A DNA stretch of 64,000 nt, taken from assembly GCF_004348315.1 (NCBI RefSeq), contig NZ_SMKC01000004.1, positions 1-64,000 of the forward strand, read 5' to 3'. A program made the translations under genes and the position numbers. The notes under the pieces were generated by a model, which was given only the letters and a program-made list of their open reading frames with translations, was not told where the DNA came from and searched no databases. Source of the stretch: Streptomyces sp. 8K308. GTDB lineage: Bacteria > Actinomycetota > Actinomycetes > Streptomycetales > Streptomycetaceae. Within the stretch, counting starts at the first letter, position 1; every line of letters begins with the position of its first letter. Shown piece by piece: positions 49,508 to 59,366 of the stretch.

Positions 49508-52500
49508 GTGCCCAGTGGTGGTGGTCGTGGTGGTGGTCGTGGTGGTGGATGGATACGGCGGCTGACCGCCTACTGCTGGCGTTACCGCCGCAACCTGCTG
49601 CTCTCCGTGGGCGCCTCGCTGGTCGGCATGGCCGTGATGGCGCTGATGCCGCTGATCATCAAGAACGTCATCGACGACGTCGTGGTCGGCGGCCAGGGCG
49701 GGCTCGGCGGGCAGATCGGACTGCTGATCGCCGCCGCCGTCCTCGTCTACGCGCTCACCTTCATCCGCCGCTACTACGGCGGCCGGCTCGGCATCGACGT
49801 CCAGCACGACCTGCGGACCGAGATCTTCCGCACCATCACCCGCCTCGACGGCCGCCGCCAGGACCAGCTGTCCACCGGGCAGGTCGTCGGCCGCGCCACC
49901 AGCGACCTCCAGCTCATCCAGGGCCTGCTCTTCATGCTGCCGATGACCATCGGCAACCTGATGCTCTTCGCGGTCTCGCTGCTCGTGATGGTCACCCTCT
50001 CGCCGCCGCTGACCCTGGTCGCACTCGCCGTCGGCCCCGCCCTCTGGTTCATCACCGTCCGCAGCCGCGACCGGCTCTTCCCCGCCACCTGGTACGCGCA
50101 GCAGCGCGCCGCCGAGGTGGCCGGCGTGGTCGACGGCGCCGTCACCGGCGTCCGCGTCGTCAAGGGCTTCGGGCAGGAGGACCAGGAGACCGGCAAGCTG
50201 CGCGACGTCAGCCGCCGGCTCTTCGGCGCCCGGATGCGCACCGTCCGGCTCAACGCCCGCTACACCCCGGCGCTCCAGGCCGTGCCCGCGCTCGGGCAGG
50301 TCGCCATGCTGGCGCTCGGCGGCTGGATGGCGACCCGGGGCCAGATCTCGCTTGGCACCTTCGTCGCCTTCTCCACCTACCTCGCGCAACTCGTCGGCCC
50401 GGTCCGGATGTTCACCCTCATCCTGACCATGGGCCAGCAGGCGCGGGCCGGTGTCGAGCGGGTCATCGAACTCATCGACACCCGGCCCGAGATCACCGAG
50501 GCCCCGGACGCGCACACGCTGCCGGCCGACGCCCCGGCCACCGTCGAGTTCGACCGCGTCTCCTTCGGCTACGGTCCGGAGCGGCCCGTGCTGCGCGACC
50601 TCAGCCTGCGCATCGAGCCGGGCGAGACGCTCGCCGTCGTCGGCCCCTCTGGCAGCGGCAAGTCCACCGTCTCCCTGCTGCTGCCGCGCTTCTACGACCC
50701 CGACGAGGGCGCCGTCAGGATCGGCGGCGAGGACGTCAGGCACCTCACCTACGACTCGCTGCGCACCGCCATCGGCCTGGTCCCCGAGGACAGCTTCCTC
50801 TTCTCCGACACCATCCGCGCCAACCTCGCCTACGGGCACCCGGAGGCCGACGAGCGGCAGATCAGGGCCGCCGCCAGGGCCGCCCAGGCCGAGGACTTCA
50901 TCCTGGCGCTCCCCGACGGCTACGACACCGTCATCGGCGAGCAGGGCCTGACCCTCTCCGGCGGCCAGCGGCAGCGGATCGCGCTGGCCCGCGCCATCCT
51001 CACCGACCCCAGGCTCCTGATCCTGGACGACGCCACCTCGGCCGTGGACGCCCGCGTCGAGCACGAGATCCACAGCGCGCTGAAGTCCGTGATGGCGGAC
51101 CGCACCACCCTGCTGATCGCCCACCGCCAGTCCACGCTCCAGCTCGCCGACCGGATCGCCGTGCTGGACGGCGGCCGGCTCGTCGACACCGGAAGCCACG
51201 AGGAGCTCGTCGAGCGCTGCGAGCTCTACCGCGCCCTGCTCGCCGACCCCGGCGAGCTCGGCGGCGTCGAGCGCGACCCTGCCGGGGTCGAGGCCGAGCC
51301 GGCCGGCGACCCCTGGCCGGACGTGACCGAGGTCCAGGACGAGGAGGCCGGCAGCCCGGAGCTGCGGGCCCGGGTCGCCGCCCTGCCGCCCGCCACCGAC
51401 ACGCCCGACATCGACGAGGCGCGGGCCGCGCGCCCCGAGACCGAGTACGGGCTGCGCCGGCTGCTCGCCGGCCTCGGCCGCCCGCTGCTGGTCGCCCTGC
51501 TGCTCGTGGTCGCCGACGCCGCCGCCTCCCTGGCGGTTCCGGTGCTGATCAGGCACGGCATCGACCAGGGCGTGGAGCGGGCCGCGCTCGGCGCCGTGTG
51601 GGCCGCGTCCGGCATCGCGCTCGCCGTGGTGCTCGGCCAGTGGGCCGCCCAGTACGGCGCGATCCGCGCGGTCGGCCGCACCGGCGAGCGTGCCCTCTAC
51701 TCGCTGCGCGTCAAGATCTTCGCCCAGCTCCAGCGGCTCGGCCTCGACTACTACGAGCGCGAGCAGGCCGGCCGGGTGATGACCAGGATGACGACGGATG
51801 TCGACGCCCTGACGACCTTCCTCCAGACGGGGCTCACCCAGGCGCTGGTCGCCGTGCTCACCTTCTTCGGCATCATGGGCGTGCTGATCGCCATCGACGT
51901 CCAGCTGGCCCTCATCGTGCTGGCCACCCTGGTGCCGCTGGCCGCCGGCACCGTGGTGTTCCGCCGGCACAGCTCGCGCGCCTACGAGCTGGCGCGCGAG
52001 CGGGTCAGCGGCGTCAACGCCGACCTCCAGGAGTCCGTGGCCGGGCTGCGGATCGTCCAGGCCTTCAGGCGCGAGCGGGACGGCTACGAGCGCTTCACCG
52101 ACCGCTCCGACGGCTACCGGCAGGCCAGGGTGCACGGCCAGTGGCTGATCTCCGTCTACTTCCCCTTCGTGCAGCTGCTCGCCAGCCTGGCCACCGCCGG
52201 GGTGCTGGTGGTCGGCGCCGGCCGGGTCGGGGACGGCACCCTGACCGCCGGGGCCCTGGTCGCCTACCTCCTCTACATCGAGCTGTTCTTCGCCCCCGTC
52301 CAGCAGCTCTCCCAGGTCTTCGACGGCTACCAGCAGGCCGTCGTCTCGCTCGGCCGCATCCAGGAGCTCCTGCGCGAGCGCACCTCGACGCCGGCCCCCG
52401 AGCGGCCGACCGGCGTCGAGTCGCTGCGTGGCGAGCTGGAGTTCGACGACGTCCGGTTCGCCTACCGGGGCGCCGACGACGAGGCGCTGGCCGGCGTCAC

Positions 52501-53215
52501 CCTGCGGGTGCCGGCCGGGCAGACCGTCGCCTTCGTCGGCGAGACCGGCGCCGGCAAGTCCACCCTGGTCAAGCTGGTGGCGCGCTACCACGACCCGACG
52601 GCGGGCGCGGTGCGGGTGGACGGCACCGACCTGCGCGAACTCGACCTCGCCGGCTACCGGCACAGGCTCGGCGTGGTGCCGCAGGAGCCCTACCTGTTCC
52701 CCGGCACCGTGCGGGACGCCATCGCCTACGGCCGGCCAGCGGCGACCGACGCCGAGGTGGAGGCGGCGGCCAGGGCGGTCGGGGCGCACGCCATGATCGC
52801 CGCGCTCCCCGGCGGCTACCGGCACCGGGTCGCCGAGCGCGGCCGCAACCTCTCGGCCGGCCAGCGCCAGCTGATCGCCCTGGCCCGCGCCGAACTGGTG
52901 CGGCCCGACATCCTGCTGCTCGACGAGGCCACCGCGGCGCTCGACCTCGCCACCGAGTCCCTGGTCAACCAGGCCACCGATCGCCTGGCCGGCAGCCGCA
53001 CCACCCTGGTGGTGGCCCACCGCCTCAGCACCGCCGCTCGCGCCGACCGCGTCGTCGTCCTCGACCACGGCCGGATCGTGGAGGACGGTCCGCACGCGGA
53101 TCTCCTCGCCGCCGGCGGGCGCTACGCCCGCCTGTGGGCCAGCTACACCGGCGCGGAACAAGGCGCCGAGACCACGGCGGACGACACGGAGGCGCTGCAG
53201 TCGGTCAAGCCATGA
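49508..53215 (+). CDS. Tandem-fused ABC exporter (two complete TMD-NBD half transporters)
   Basis: A 1235-residue single-chain exporter in order TMD1-NBD1-TMD2-NBD2. Walker A motifs are GPSGSGKST (about 379) and GETGAGKST (about 1011); signature motifs are LSGGQRQRIALARA and LSAGQRQLIALARA; Walker B sets are LLILDDATSAVD and ILLLDEATAALD. The first NBD thus has Asp in place of the catalytic glutamate, suggesting an asymmetric, degenerate site. A Gly/Arg-rich N-terminal run (GGGRGGGRGGG) precedes the first helix. GTG 49508 has GAGGGAGAG upstream. Divergence from erm suggests drug export, but the substrate is not shown. Confidence 0.92.
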   Translation: MPSGGGRGGGRGGGWIRRLTAYCWRYRRNLLLSVGASLVGMAVMALMPLIIKNVIDDVVVGGQGGLGGQIGLLIAAAVLVYALTFIRRYYGGRLGIDVQHDLRTEIFRTITRLDGRRQDQLSTGQVVGRATSDLQLIQGLLFMLPMTIGNLMLFAVSLLVMVTLSPPLTLVALAVGPALWFITVRSRDRLFPATWYAQQRAAEVAGVVDGAVTGVRVVKGFGQEDQETGKLRDVSRRLFGARMRTVRLNARYTPALQAVPALGQVAMLALGGWMATRGQISLGTFVAFSTYLAQLVGPVRMFTLILTMGQQARAGVERVIELIDTRPEITEAPDAHTLPADAPATVEFDRVSFGYGPERPVLRDLSLRIEPGETLAVVGPSGSGKSTVSLLLPRFYDPDEGAVRIGGEDVRHLTYDSLRTAIGLVPEDSFLFSDTIRANLAYGHPEADERQIRAAARAAQAEDFILALPDGYDTVIGEQGLTLSGGQRQRIALARAILTDPRLLILDDATSAVDARVEHEIHSALKSVMADRTTLLIAHRQSTLQLADRIAVLDGGRLVDTGSHEELVERCELYRALLADPGELGGVERDPAGVEAEPAGDPWPDVTEVQDEEAGSPELRARVAALPPATDTPDIDEARAARPETEYGLRRLLAGLGRPLLVALLLVVADAAASLAVPVLIRHGIDQGVERAALGAVWAASGIALAVVLGQWAAQYGAIRAVGRTGERALYSLRVKIFAQLQRLGLDYYEREQAGRVMTRMTTDVDALTTFLQTGLTQALVAVLTFFGIMGVLIAIDVQLALIVLATLVPLAAGTVVFRRHSSRAYELARERVSGVNADLQESVAGLRIVQAFRRERDGYERFTDRSDGYRQARVHGQWLISVYFPFVQLLASLATAGVLVVGAGRVGDGTLTAGALVAYLLYIELFFAPVQQLSQVFDGYQQAVVSLGRIQELLRERTSTPAPERPTGVESLRGELEFDDVRFAYRGADDEALAGVTLRVPAGQTVAFVGETGAGKSTLVKLVARYHDPTAGAVRVDGTDLRELDLAGYRHRLGVVPQEPYLFPGTVRDAIAYGRPAATDAEVEAAARAVGAHAMIAALPGGYRHRVAERGRNLSAGQRQLIALARAELVRPDILLLDEATAALDLATESLVNQATDRLAGSRTTLVVAHRLSTAARADRVVVLDHGRIVEDGPHADLLAAGGRYARLWASYTGAEQGAETTADDTEALQSVKP

Positions 53216-53327
53216 GCGGGCGCTGGGCGGGCGCTCGGCCCGCGGAGGCGTGGCGGCCGGTGGGGCCGCGCGGCGAGTGCGTGGGGGGTCCTGGCCGGTG
53301 GGAGCGTCGGCTCAGCCGCCGGCCAGG

Positions 53328-53552
53328 CTAACGGTTGCGTGGGTGCTGGCGGGCCACCCGCTCGTTGCCCCGTCGGTAGTTTCCCGTCCAGCGGGCCATC
53401 ACCAGCTGCGGGTCCCCGCCCGGCGCCGCGATCGCCGCCAGGAACTCCCGCGCCCGCTCATCCCGCAGCACCGCGGCCACCCGCCCCCGGTGCGTGACCC
53501 GCACGCTGCCGTCCGCCCGCACGTCGTACGCGAAGCCGTTCGCTTTTCCCAT
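53328..53552 (-). CDS. Conserved small protein of unknown function
   Basis: A 74-residue basic protein (MGKANGFAYDVRADGSVRVTHRGRVAAVLRDERAREFL...), of a type found widely in Streptomyces and always short. A beta-hairpin-like start (YDVRADGSVRVTHRGR) is followed by an ARWTGNYRRGNE segment. The ATG at 53552 is clear from similarity of the opening. It may be transcribed with the sugar ABC permease genes, since only 50 bp separate them. No function is known. Confidence 0.75.
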   Translation of the reverse strand: MGKANGFAYDVRADGSVRVTHRGRVAAVLRDERAREFLAAIAAPGGDPQLVMARWTGNYRRGNERVARQHPRNR

Positions 53553-53602
53553 GCGCCGGACCCTATCCAGCCGGCGTTGGTTCGCCGGGCTGCGGCTTCC
53601 GT

Positions 53603-54847
53603 TCACGCCCGGCCGTGTGCCTTCTGGAGGCGGCGGGAGAGGGCGTCGATGGCCACGGCGGCCAGGAGCACGCCGCCGGTGATCATGAACTGGACGGCGA
53701 CCTGGATGCCCAGCAGGGCCATGCCGGACGCGATCGACTGGATGACCAGGACGCCGAGCAGCGCGGACCAGATGGAGCCCCGTCCGCCGAACAGGCTGGT
53801 GCCGCCGATGACGGCCGCCGCGATGACGTTCATCAGCAGGTCGCCGGAGCCGGACGCGTGGCTGGCCGAGGTGATCCGCGAGGCCAGGAAGATCCCGCCG
53901 ACCGCCGCCATGGTCCCGGACAGGGCGAACACCGTGATCCGCAGCCGGACCACGTTGACGCCCGCCCGTCGGGCCGCCTCGACGCCGCCGCCGAGGGCGA
54001 AGACCCGGCGGCCGTAGGCGGTCCTGCGCAGCAGGAAGTCCAGGCCGAGGAGGACAGCCAGGAAGATCAGCACGGCGAGCGGCAGCCCCTGGAACGCGCT
54101 GAGCACGGCGGCGGTCGTGAACGCCACCGCCGCCAGGAGGCCCGTGCGCGCCACGATCTCGCCGCGCGGCCGGGCCGGCACGCCAGCGCTGGTGCGGCGG
54201 CGGCGCTCCAGCCAGGAGAGCAGGAAGTACCCGGACACGCCGAGCGCGGCGATCCCGTAGGCGGCCACGGCATGCGTGAAGTAGTAGCTGGTGAGGGTGG
54301 CGACCAGGCCCTCGTCGTTGAGGTTGATCGTGCCGCTGGTGCCCAGGACGAGGAGCATCAGGCCGTTCCAGCCCAGCAGCCCGGCCAGCGTGACCACGAA
54401 CGCGGGTGCGCCCATCCGGGCGACGAAGACGCCGTGCACCGCACCGGCGCCCACGCCGCAGAGCACCGCGAGCAGGAGCGCGAGCCACTCGGCCAGGCCG
54501 TGGTTCACGTTCAGCACGGCGAACACCGCGGCGGCCAGGCCGCTGACCGAGCCGACCGACAGGTCGATGTCGCCGACCAGCAGGACGAAGACGATGCCGA
54601 CGGTGATCATGCCGATGCCGACCGTGTCCACGCCGAGGTTGGAGAGGTTGCGGGGCGAGAGGAAGGCGGAGTCCAGGCTCTCGAAGACCACCCAGATGAC
54701 GATGAGCCCGGCGACCACCGGGAGCGAGCCGAGTTCACCGCCGCGCGCCCGGCACCGGAACTCGTCGACGTACCCCCGGAGACCCGGACCGCGGACGATC
54801 CGGCGGGGGTCGTGCTGGGGCGGGGCGTTCTCCCGGTTCACGGCCAT
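53603..54847 (-). CDS. Sugar ABC transporter permease (XylH/RbsC type)
   Basis: An integral membrane permease of 414 residues with about ten helices. A cytoplasmic N terminus (about 1-45) precedes GLIVIWVVFESLDSAFLSPRNLSNL. Permease-family signatures GDIDLSVGSVSGLAAAV and FLASRITSASHASGSGDLLMNVIAAAVIGGTSLFGGRGS are present. It overlaps the ATPase gene by 10 bp. With the ATPase and the lipoprotein it forms a complete carbohydrate importer. Pentose (xylose or ribose type) is the likely sugar by resemblance only. Confidence 0.92.
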   Translation of the reverse strand: MAVNRENAPPQHDPRRIVRGPGLRGYVDEFRCRARGGELGSLPVVAGLIVIWVVFESLDSAFLSPRNLSNLGVDTVGIGMITVGIVFVLLVGDIDLSVGSVSGLAAAVFAVLNVNHGLAEWLALLLAVLCGVGAGAVHGVFVARMGAPAFVVTLAGLLGWNGLMLLVLGTSGTINLNDEGLVATLTSYYFTHAVAAYGIAALGVSGYFLLSWLERRRRTSAGVPARPRGEIVARTGLLAAVAFTTAAVLSAFQGLPLAVLIFLAVLLGLDFLLRRTAYGRRVFALGGGVEAARRAGVNVVRLRITVFALSGTMAAVGGIFLASRITSASHASGSGDLLMNVIAAAVIGGTSLFGGRGSIWSALLGVLVIQSIASGMALLGIQVAVQFMITGGVLLAAVAIDALSRRLQKAHGRA

Positions 54848-55617
54848 GCCCGCCCCGGCCGCGTCGGCGCGTTGTCGGTGGCTCCGGTGATGGAGGAGAT
54901 GATCTGCTCCTGCGAGGTGGTGTTCACGTCGAAGAAGCCGTTGTTGCGGCCCAGGCGCAGCACCGCGACCTGGTCGGCGACGGCTTTGACGTCGGCGAGG
55001 TTGTGGCTGATGATCAGCACCCCGAGGCCGCGCTCGCGCATCTGGTCGATGAGGTCGAGCGCGTGGGTGGTCTGCTCGACGCCGAGCGCCGCGGTCGGCT
55101 CGTCGAACACGACGACCTCGGGCTCGCCGAGCAGCGCCCGGCAGATAGCCACCGCCTGCCGCTGCCCCTGGGAGAGGGAGGCGACAGGGGTGCGCAGGAT
55201 GGGGACCCGGATGGCCAGGCTCGACAGCAGTTCGTGGGCGCGGCGCTCCATCTCGACCTCGTCGAGGACGCCCGCCCGAAGAAGCTCACGGCCGAGGAAC
55301 AGGTTGCCGACGACGTCCAGGTTCTCGCACAGGGAGAGGTCCTGGTAGACGGTGGCGATGCCCAGGGCCTGGGCGTCGTGCGGGCGCTGGAGGCGGACGG
55401 ATCTCCCCTTCCACTCCAGCAGGCCCTCGTCGGCCGGGTCGGCCCCGGCGATCACCTTGACCAGGGTGGACTTGCCGGCACCGTTGTCACCCACCAGGGC
55501 GCAGACCTCGCCGCCGTGGATCTCGAGGTCGACGTCCGTCAACGCCCGGACGGCACCGAACCGCTTGGAGACCCCGCGCAGGCACAGCAGGGGCGCGGGG
55601 GTGCGCTCGAGTGCCAT
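54838..55617 (-). CDS. Sugar ABC transporter ATP-binding protein
   Basis: A single-domain ATPase of 259 residues: Walker A VGDNGAGKST, Q-loop VYQDLSLCENL, signature LSQGQRQAVAICRALL, Walker B VVVFDEPTAALG, and switch histidine LIISHNL. Most sugar ATPases of this type (RbsA/XylG) have two nucleotide-binding halves of ~500 residues; this one has one, an arrangement known in some actinobacterial CUT2 systems. AGGAGGTGATC precedes the ATG at 55617. Gene order is binding protein, ATPase, permease. Confidence 0.92.
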   Translation of the reverse strand: MALERTPAPLLCLRGVSKRFGAVRALTDVDLEIHGGEVCALVGDNGAGKSTLVKVIAGADPADEGLLEWKGRSVRLQRPHDAQALGIATVYQDLSLCENLDVVGNLFLGRELLRAGVLDEVEMERRAHELLSSLAIRVPILRTPVASLSQGQRQAVAICRALLGEPEVVVFDEPTAALGVEQTTHALDLIDQMRERGLGVLIISHNLADVKAVADQVAVLRLGRNNGFFDVNTTSQEQIISSITGATDNAPTRPGRAWP

Positions 55618-55656
55618 GTGCGATCACCTCCTGGCGGACGGCGGGTCGAACGGGCG

Positions 55657-56757
55657 CTAGTCGAGGAGGCCGGCGCGACGGCAGTCGTCCTCGAACCGCC
55701 GGGTGCAGAGCTGGTCGATGGTGACCAGGCCGTCGCGGACGACGGTGTCCTCGATGTCGTCGACCGTCACGGATACCGGGGTGGCCAGTACCGCGGGTAT
55801 GTCGTCGGCGCCGTCGGTGGCGACCCGGTCCCGCGCGATGTCGTCGAGCGGTTCCCCGCGCGTCAGGGCGACGGCCAGCTCGGCGGCGGGGCGCGCCTCG
55901 TCCTCGTAGGGCTTGTAGACGGTCTGGTACTGGGTGCCGGCGACGATGCGCTGCAGGGCCGCCAGTTCCGCGTCCTGGCCGGTGACGGGCGGCAGCGGGT
56001 CGATCCTGGCGGCCCTGAGGGCGGCGACGGTGCCGGCGGCGACGCTGTCGTTGGCGGCGAGGACGCCGTGGATCTCCTCGGGGCCGAGGTCGGCGACGGC
56101 CGCGGTCACGTTGCCGTAGGCGAACCTGGAGATCCAGCCGGGCGTGTCGTACTCCCTGAGGATGTCCACCTCGCCCTCGAGTACGGAGAGCGCGCCCTCC
56201 CGGAACAGGGCCGTGTTCGGGTCGGTCGGGGAGCCGTTCACCATGACGATCTGGTCTCCGCCCCGCTCGTCCAGGGCCCGCAGCAGCGCCTCGCCCTGCT
56301 CCCTGCCGACCTGTCTGTTGTCGAAGGAGACGTAGGCGGAGACGGGGCCCTCGGCGAGACGGTCGTAGGCGACGACGGGGATGCCCGCCTCCTCCGCGCG
56401 TTCGACGGAGGAGTGGATCGCGGTGGCGTCGACGGCGGTGAGGATGATCGCCCCGACGCCCCTGGTGATCATGGAGTCCATCTGCTGCTGCTGGACGGCC
56501 ACGTCGTTCTGGGCGTTGACGGCCTCCAGGCGGCAGTCCCCGCACAGCTCCCTGACCCGCCGCTCCATCAACGGACGGTCGAAGCTCTCCCAGCGCGCGA
56601 CCTGCTTGTCCGGGAGGAGCAGCCCGACCTCGAAGCCGCTCTCCTGACGGCCGCGCTCCCCGCCGCCGCCTGGATTCCGTTCGCCGCACGCGGCCAGGCC
56701 TGCGGCGAGGGACGCCGCGACCACGACGACCGCGGCGCCCCGGGTGACCGTCGCCAT
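55657..56757 (-). CDS. Sugar-binding lipoprotein of the ABC importer (XylF/RbsB type)
   Basis: A 366-residue extracellular binding protein. The signal peptide ends in a lipobox (SLAAGLAACGERN, lipidated Cys at about 24). The periplasmic-binding fold is visible: VGLLLPDKQVARWESFDRPLMERRVRELC, VARWESF sugar-contact region, LTAVDATAIHSSVERAEEAGIPVVAYDR, and VYKPYEDEARPAAELAVAL near the hinge. It is the first gene of the operon. Ligand likely a pentose by resemblance to XylF-type proteins, unproven. Confidence 0.92.
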   Translation of the reverse strand: MATVTRGAAVVVVAASLAAGLAACGERNPGGGGERGRQESGFEVGLLLPDKQVARWESFDRPLMERRVRELCGDCRLEAVNAQNDVAVQQQQMDSMITRGVGAIILTAVDATAIHSSVERAEEAGIPVVAYDRLAEGPVSAYVSFDNRQVGREQGEALLRALDERGGDQIVMVNGSPTDPNTALFREGALSVLEGEVDILREYDTPGWISRFAYGNVTAAVADLGPEEIHGVLAANDSVAAGTVAALRAARIDPLPPVTGQDAELAALQRIVAGTQYQTVYKPYEDEARPAAELAVALTRGEPLDDIARDRVATDGADDIPAVLATPVSVTVDDIEDTVVRDGLVTIDQLCTRRFEDDCRRAGLLD

Positions 56758-56814
56758 CGGCGCCTCCGACCACGGCTGGGGATGCGTGAAACCGCCTGTT
56801 GGGCATATGCAACG

Positions 56815-59286
56815 CTAAGCGGACGAAGGGTGCAACTCGCCCAGATCGATCTCGCCCCACACCTGCTTGCCGCCGCTGAGCGGGACGGCACCCCAGGAGG
56901 CGGTGACGGCCTCGATCAGCAGCAGGCCGCGGCCACCGGTCGCCTCCCAGTCCACACTGGTCGGCTTCACCGGGGTGCGCGGCGAGGAGTCGCTGACCGC
57001 GATCCGCAGGTGGTCGCCGGCGAGCGTGAGATCCAGCCGCACCTGGCCCTGGGTGTGCACCATGGCGTTGGTGACCAGCTCGGAGACGACCAGCAGGGCC
57101 AGGTCGGAGCCGGCCGCCACGTCCCAGGCGCGCAGGGTCCGCTCGGTGAAGCGACGCGCGTGGCTGACGGCGTCGGGCAACCGCCACAGTGCCCAGCTGG
57201 CGCGGCGCGGCCTGACCCTGGTCCCGTCGTAGCGCAACAGCAGCAGCGCCACGTCGTCGTCGCGCCGGTCGGCGCCGCCGATCAGCGCGTCGGCCAGCCG
57301 GGCGGCATCGGAAGGATCGGTGGCGGACATGATGTCCCGCACCCGGCGCAGCCCGTCCTCCAGGTGCAGGGTCGACGACTCCACCAGGCCGTCCGTCACC
57401 AGCGTGAGAACCGTTCCCGGGGCCAGGCCGACCGTGGTCATGGGGAAGTCGGCGTCGGCGACGATGCCCAGCGGGGGCCCGCCCTCGACCTCGACCTCGT
57501 GGGTTCCGCCGTCCGGGTCACGCAGCAGCGGAGGCAGGTGTCCGGCCCGCACGAACCAGGTGCCGCCCTCCTCCATGTCCATGGCGACATAGCAGCAGGT
57601 CGCGAACAGGTCCGTCTCCATGCCGACCAACAGGCGGTTGGCGTGCGAGACGACCACGTCGGGGGAGTGGCCCTCCACCGCGTAGGCCCTGATGGCCGTG
57701 CGGATCTGGCCCATGATCGTGGCCGCGGCCGCGCTGTGTCCCTGCACGTCCCCGATGACCAGCGCCACATGCCGGTCGGTCAGCTGGATCACGTCGTACC
57801 AGTCGCCCCCCACGTCGAGCCCCACCGTGGCGGGCAGATAACGGGCGACGGCGACTCCGCCCGGCAGCCGGGGCAGGGTGCGGGGCAGCAGGCTGCGCTG
57901 GAGCATGGCGGCGAGCTCGTGCTGGGCGTCGAACGCGCGGGCGCGCACCAGCGCCTGCCCCACGAGACGGGCGGCCGCGGACAGCAGGAACCGCTCCTCG
58001 GGGCCGAACTCGTGCGGCTCCTCCCAGCCGACCAGGCACACCCCGGCGGCCTGGCCGTCGGCCGGCAGCGGCACGACGGCCAGGCCGCCGGGACCGACGC
58101 CCGTGAGCTCCCGCTCCAGATCGGCGCCGGCCGGCCACAGGCTCATCCGGCCCTCCCGCAGCGCGGCGCGCAGCGTCGGCAGCAGGGGGGCGCCGACGGC
58201 GGACGTCGGAGGGAAGACCGGCGTGTCGGGCCACTGGGAGCGCCAGGTCTCCGGCCAGGCGGCGGGTTCCGGCGGATCGAGCGCCCTGACCAGCAGCCGG
58301 TCGGCCTCCCACCCGGCGAGCGCCACCCGGTCCGCTCCCAGCTCGCGCAGCGCCGCGACCGCCACCTCACTGACGTCGTGCACGGTCACCGCGGTGGCCA
58401 GGGTGGCGGAGAGCCGCTGCACCCGGGAGACGTCGTTGGCGCTGGGCCGCAGGTGGGAGGCGTCCGCCACCACGCCGAGCACCCGCTCGGGCCGCCCGGC
58501 CTCGTCCGAGAGCAGCCGGCAGCGCAGGTGCAGCCAGCGCAGCTCGCCGTTCGGCCGGCGGGTCCTGAACTCCAGCTCCCGACTGCCGGAGGCCGACGTG
58601 GGGGGCTCGACCATGGACGTCAGCGCGGGGAGGTCCTCGGGCACCGTGCGCGCGATCATGGTTTCCACGCGGCTGTCGAAATCGTCCGCCGACAGGCCCA
58701 TGAGGTCGAGCAGCGTGGGATCCGCATCGACCCGCCCGCTGCTCAGCGTCAGAGTGAAACGGCCGAGCCGGACGCCGTCGGCGCCGCGCCCGAACACGCG
58801 CCGCGCCCGCGGCGTGCCATCGACCGCGAGCCGTTCGCCGACATGCTCGGCGTACATCTCAAGGACGGCACGCCGTTCGTCGTCGAAGCCCTCGGCGACC
58901 TCGTCGGCGACGACCAGGCAGCCCAGCGACCCGCCGTCACCCCCCAGCGGCAGCGCGCCGAGTGAGACGCCGACCGAGGGCTCCTCGGTGGCGGTGTCGC
59001 GACGGGCCGCCACGCCGGCGGCATCCAGCCACAGCGGGCGACCGGCGCGCCATGCCTCGGCGACGGGAGAGGGGCCGGCCGGCGCATAGCCCGGCGCGAG
59101 GCCGAACCGGGCGCTCGGGCCTCCCTCGGTCTCGGCCAGGCGCAGCTCGCCGGCGCCCGTGTCCAGCAGGTAGAGGGCGGCCAGCGCCGCCCCGCCGAAT
59201 ACCCGAGACCCTTCCGTCAACGCCTGTCGCCTCCGACTCGTCCACGTGTGCCGTATCCGAGCCCTTCCAGCGTAGGAACGAGCCAC
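56815..59286 (-). CDS. PAS/GAF-containing SpoIIE-type PP2C phosphatase with C-terminal HATPase domain
   Basis: A modular regulator of 823 residues, predicted to act in a partner-switching pathway controlling an alternative sigma factor. In order: GAF-like (about 25-150), PAS (about 170-290, LRWLHLRCRLLSDEAGRPERVLGVV), GAF (about 295-455), SpoIIE/PP2C phosphatase (about 470-680, DVGGDWYDVIQL, VIGDVQGHSAAAA, LVTDGLVES) and an RsbW-like HATPase (about 700-820, VVSELVTNAMVHTQG, GGRGLLLIEAVT). The longest start is GTG 59286; TTG 59220 has a better ribosome binding site (GGAGG). No anti-sigma antagonist lies next to it. Confidence 0.88.
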   Translation of the reverse strand: MARSYAGRARIRHTWTSRRRQALTEGSRVFGGAALAALYLLDTGAGELRLAETEGGPSARFGLAPGYAPAGPSPVAEAWRAGRPLWLDAAGVAARRDTATEEPSVGVSLGALPLGGDGGSLGCLVVADEVAEGFDDERRAVLEMYAEHVGERLAVDGTPRARRVFGRGADGVRLGRFTLTLSSGRVDADPTLLDLMGLSADDFDSRVETMIARTVPEDLPALTSMVEPPTSASGSRELEFRTRRPNGELRWLHLRCRLLSDEAGRPERVLGVVADASHLRPSANDVSRVQRLSATLATAVTVHDVSEVAVAALRELGADRVALAGWEADRLLVRALDPPEPAAWPETWRSQWPDTPVFPPTSAVGAPLLPTLRAALREGRMSLWPAGADLERELTGVGPGGLAVVPLPADGQAAGVCLVGWEEPHEFGPEERFLLSAAARLVGQALVRARAFDAQHELAAMLQRSLLPRTLPRLPGGVAVARYLPATVGLDVGGDWYDVIQLTDRHVALVIGDVQGHSAAAATIMGQIRTAIRAYAVEGHSPDVVVSHANRLLVGMETDLFATCCYVAMDMEEGGTWFVRAGHLPPLLRDPDGGTHEVEVEGGPPLGIVADADFPMTTVGLAPGTVLTLVTDGLVESSTLHLEDGLRRVRDIMSATDPSDAARLADALIGGADRRDDDVALLLLRYDGTRVRPRRASWALWRLPDAVSHARRFTERTLRAWDVAAGSDLALLVVSELVTNAMVHTQGQVRLDLTLAGDHLRIAVSDSSPRTPVKPTSVDWEATGGRGLLLIEAVTASWGAVPLSGGKQVWGEIDLGELHPSSA

Positions 59287-59366
59287 CGGGTCAGCGAGTC
59301 AGCACGGCGCCAGGGAGAGCCGCCGGCAGCGGCCGACCTCCCGACCACCCGGCCCCGGCGGGCGGT

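Noticed and set aside
49421-53161. Open frames of over 1200 codons in two other frames across the ABC exporter
   Set aside because: They are out-of-frame copies of an obvious ABC transporter and show only repetitive composition.
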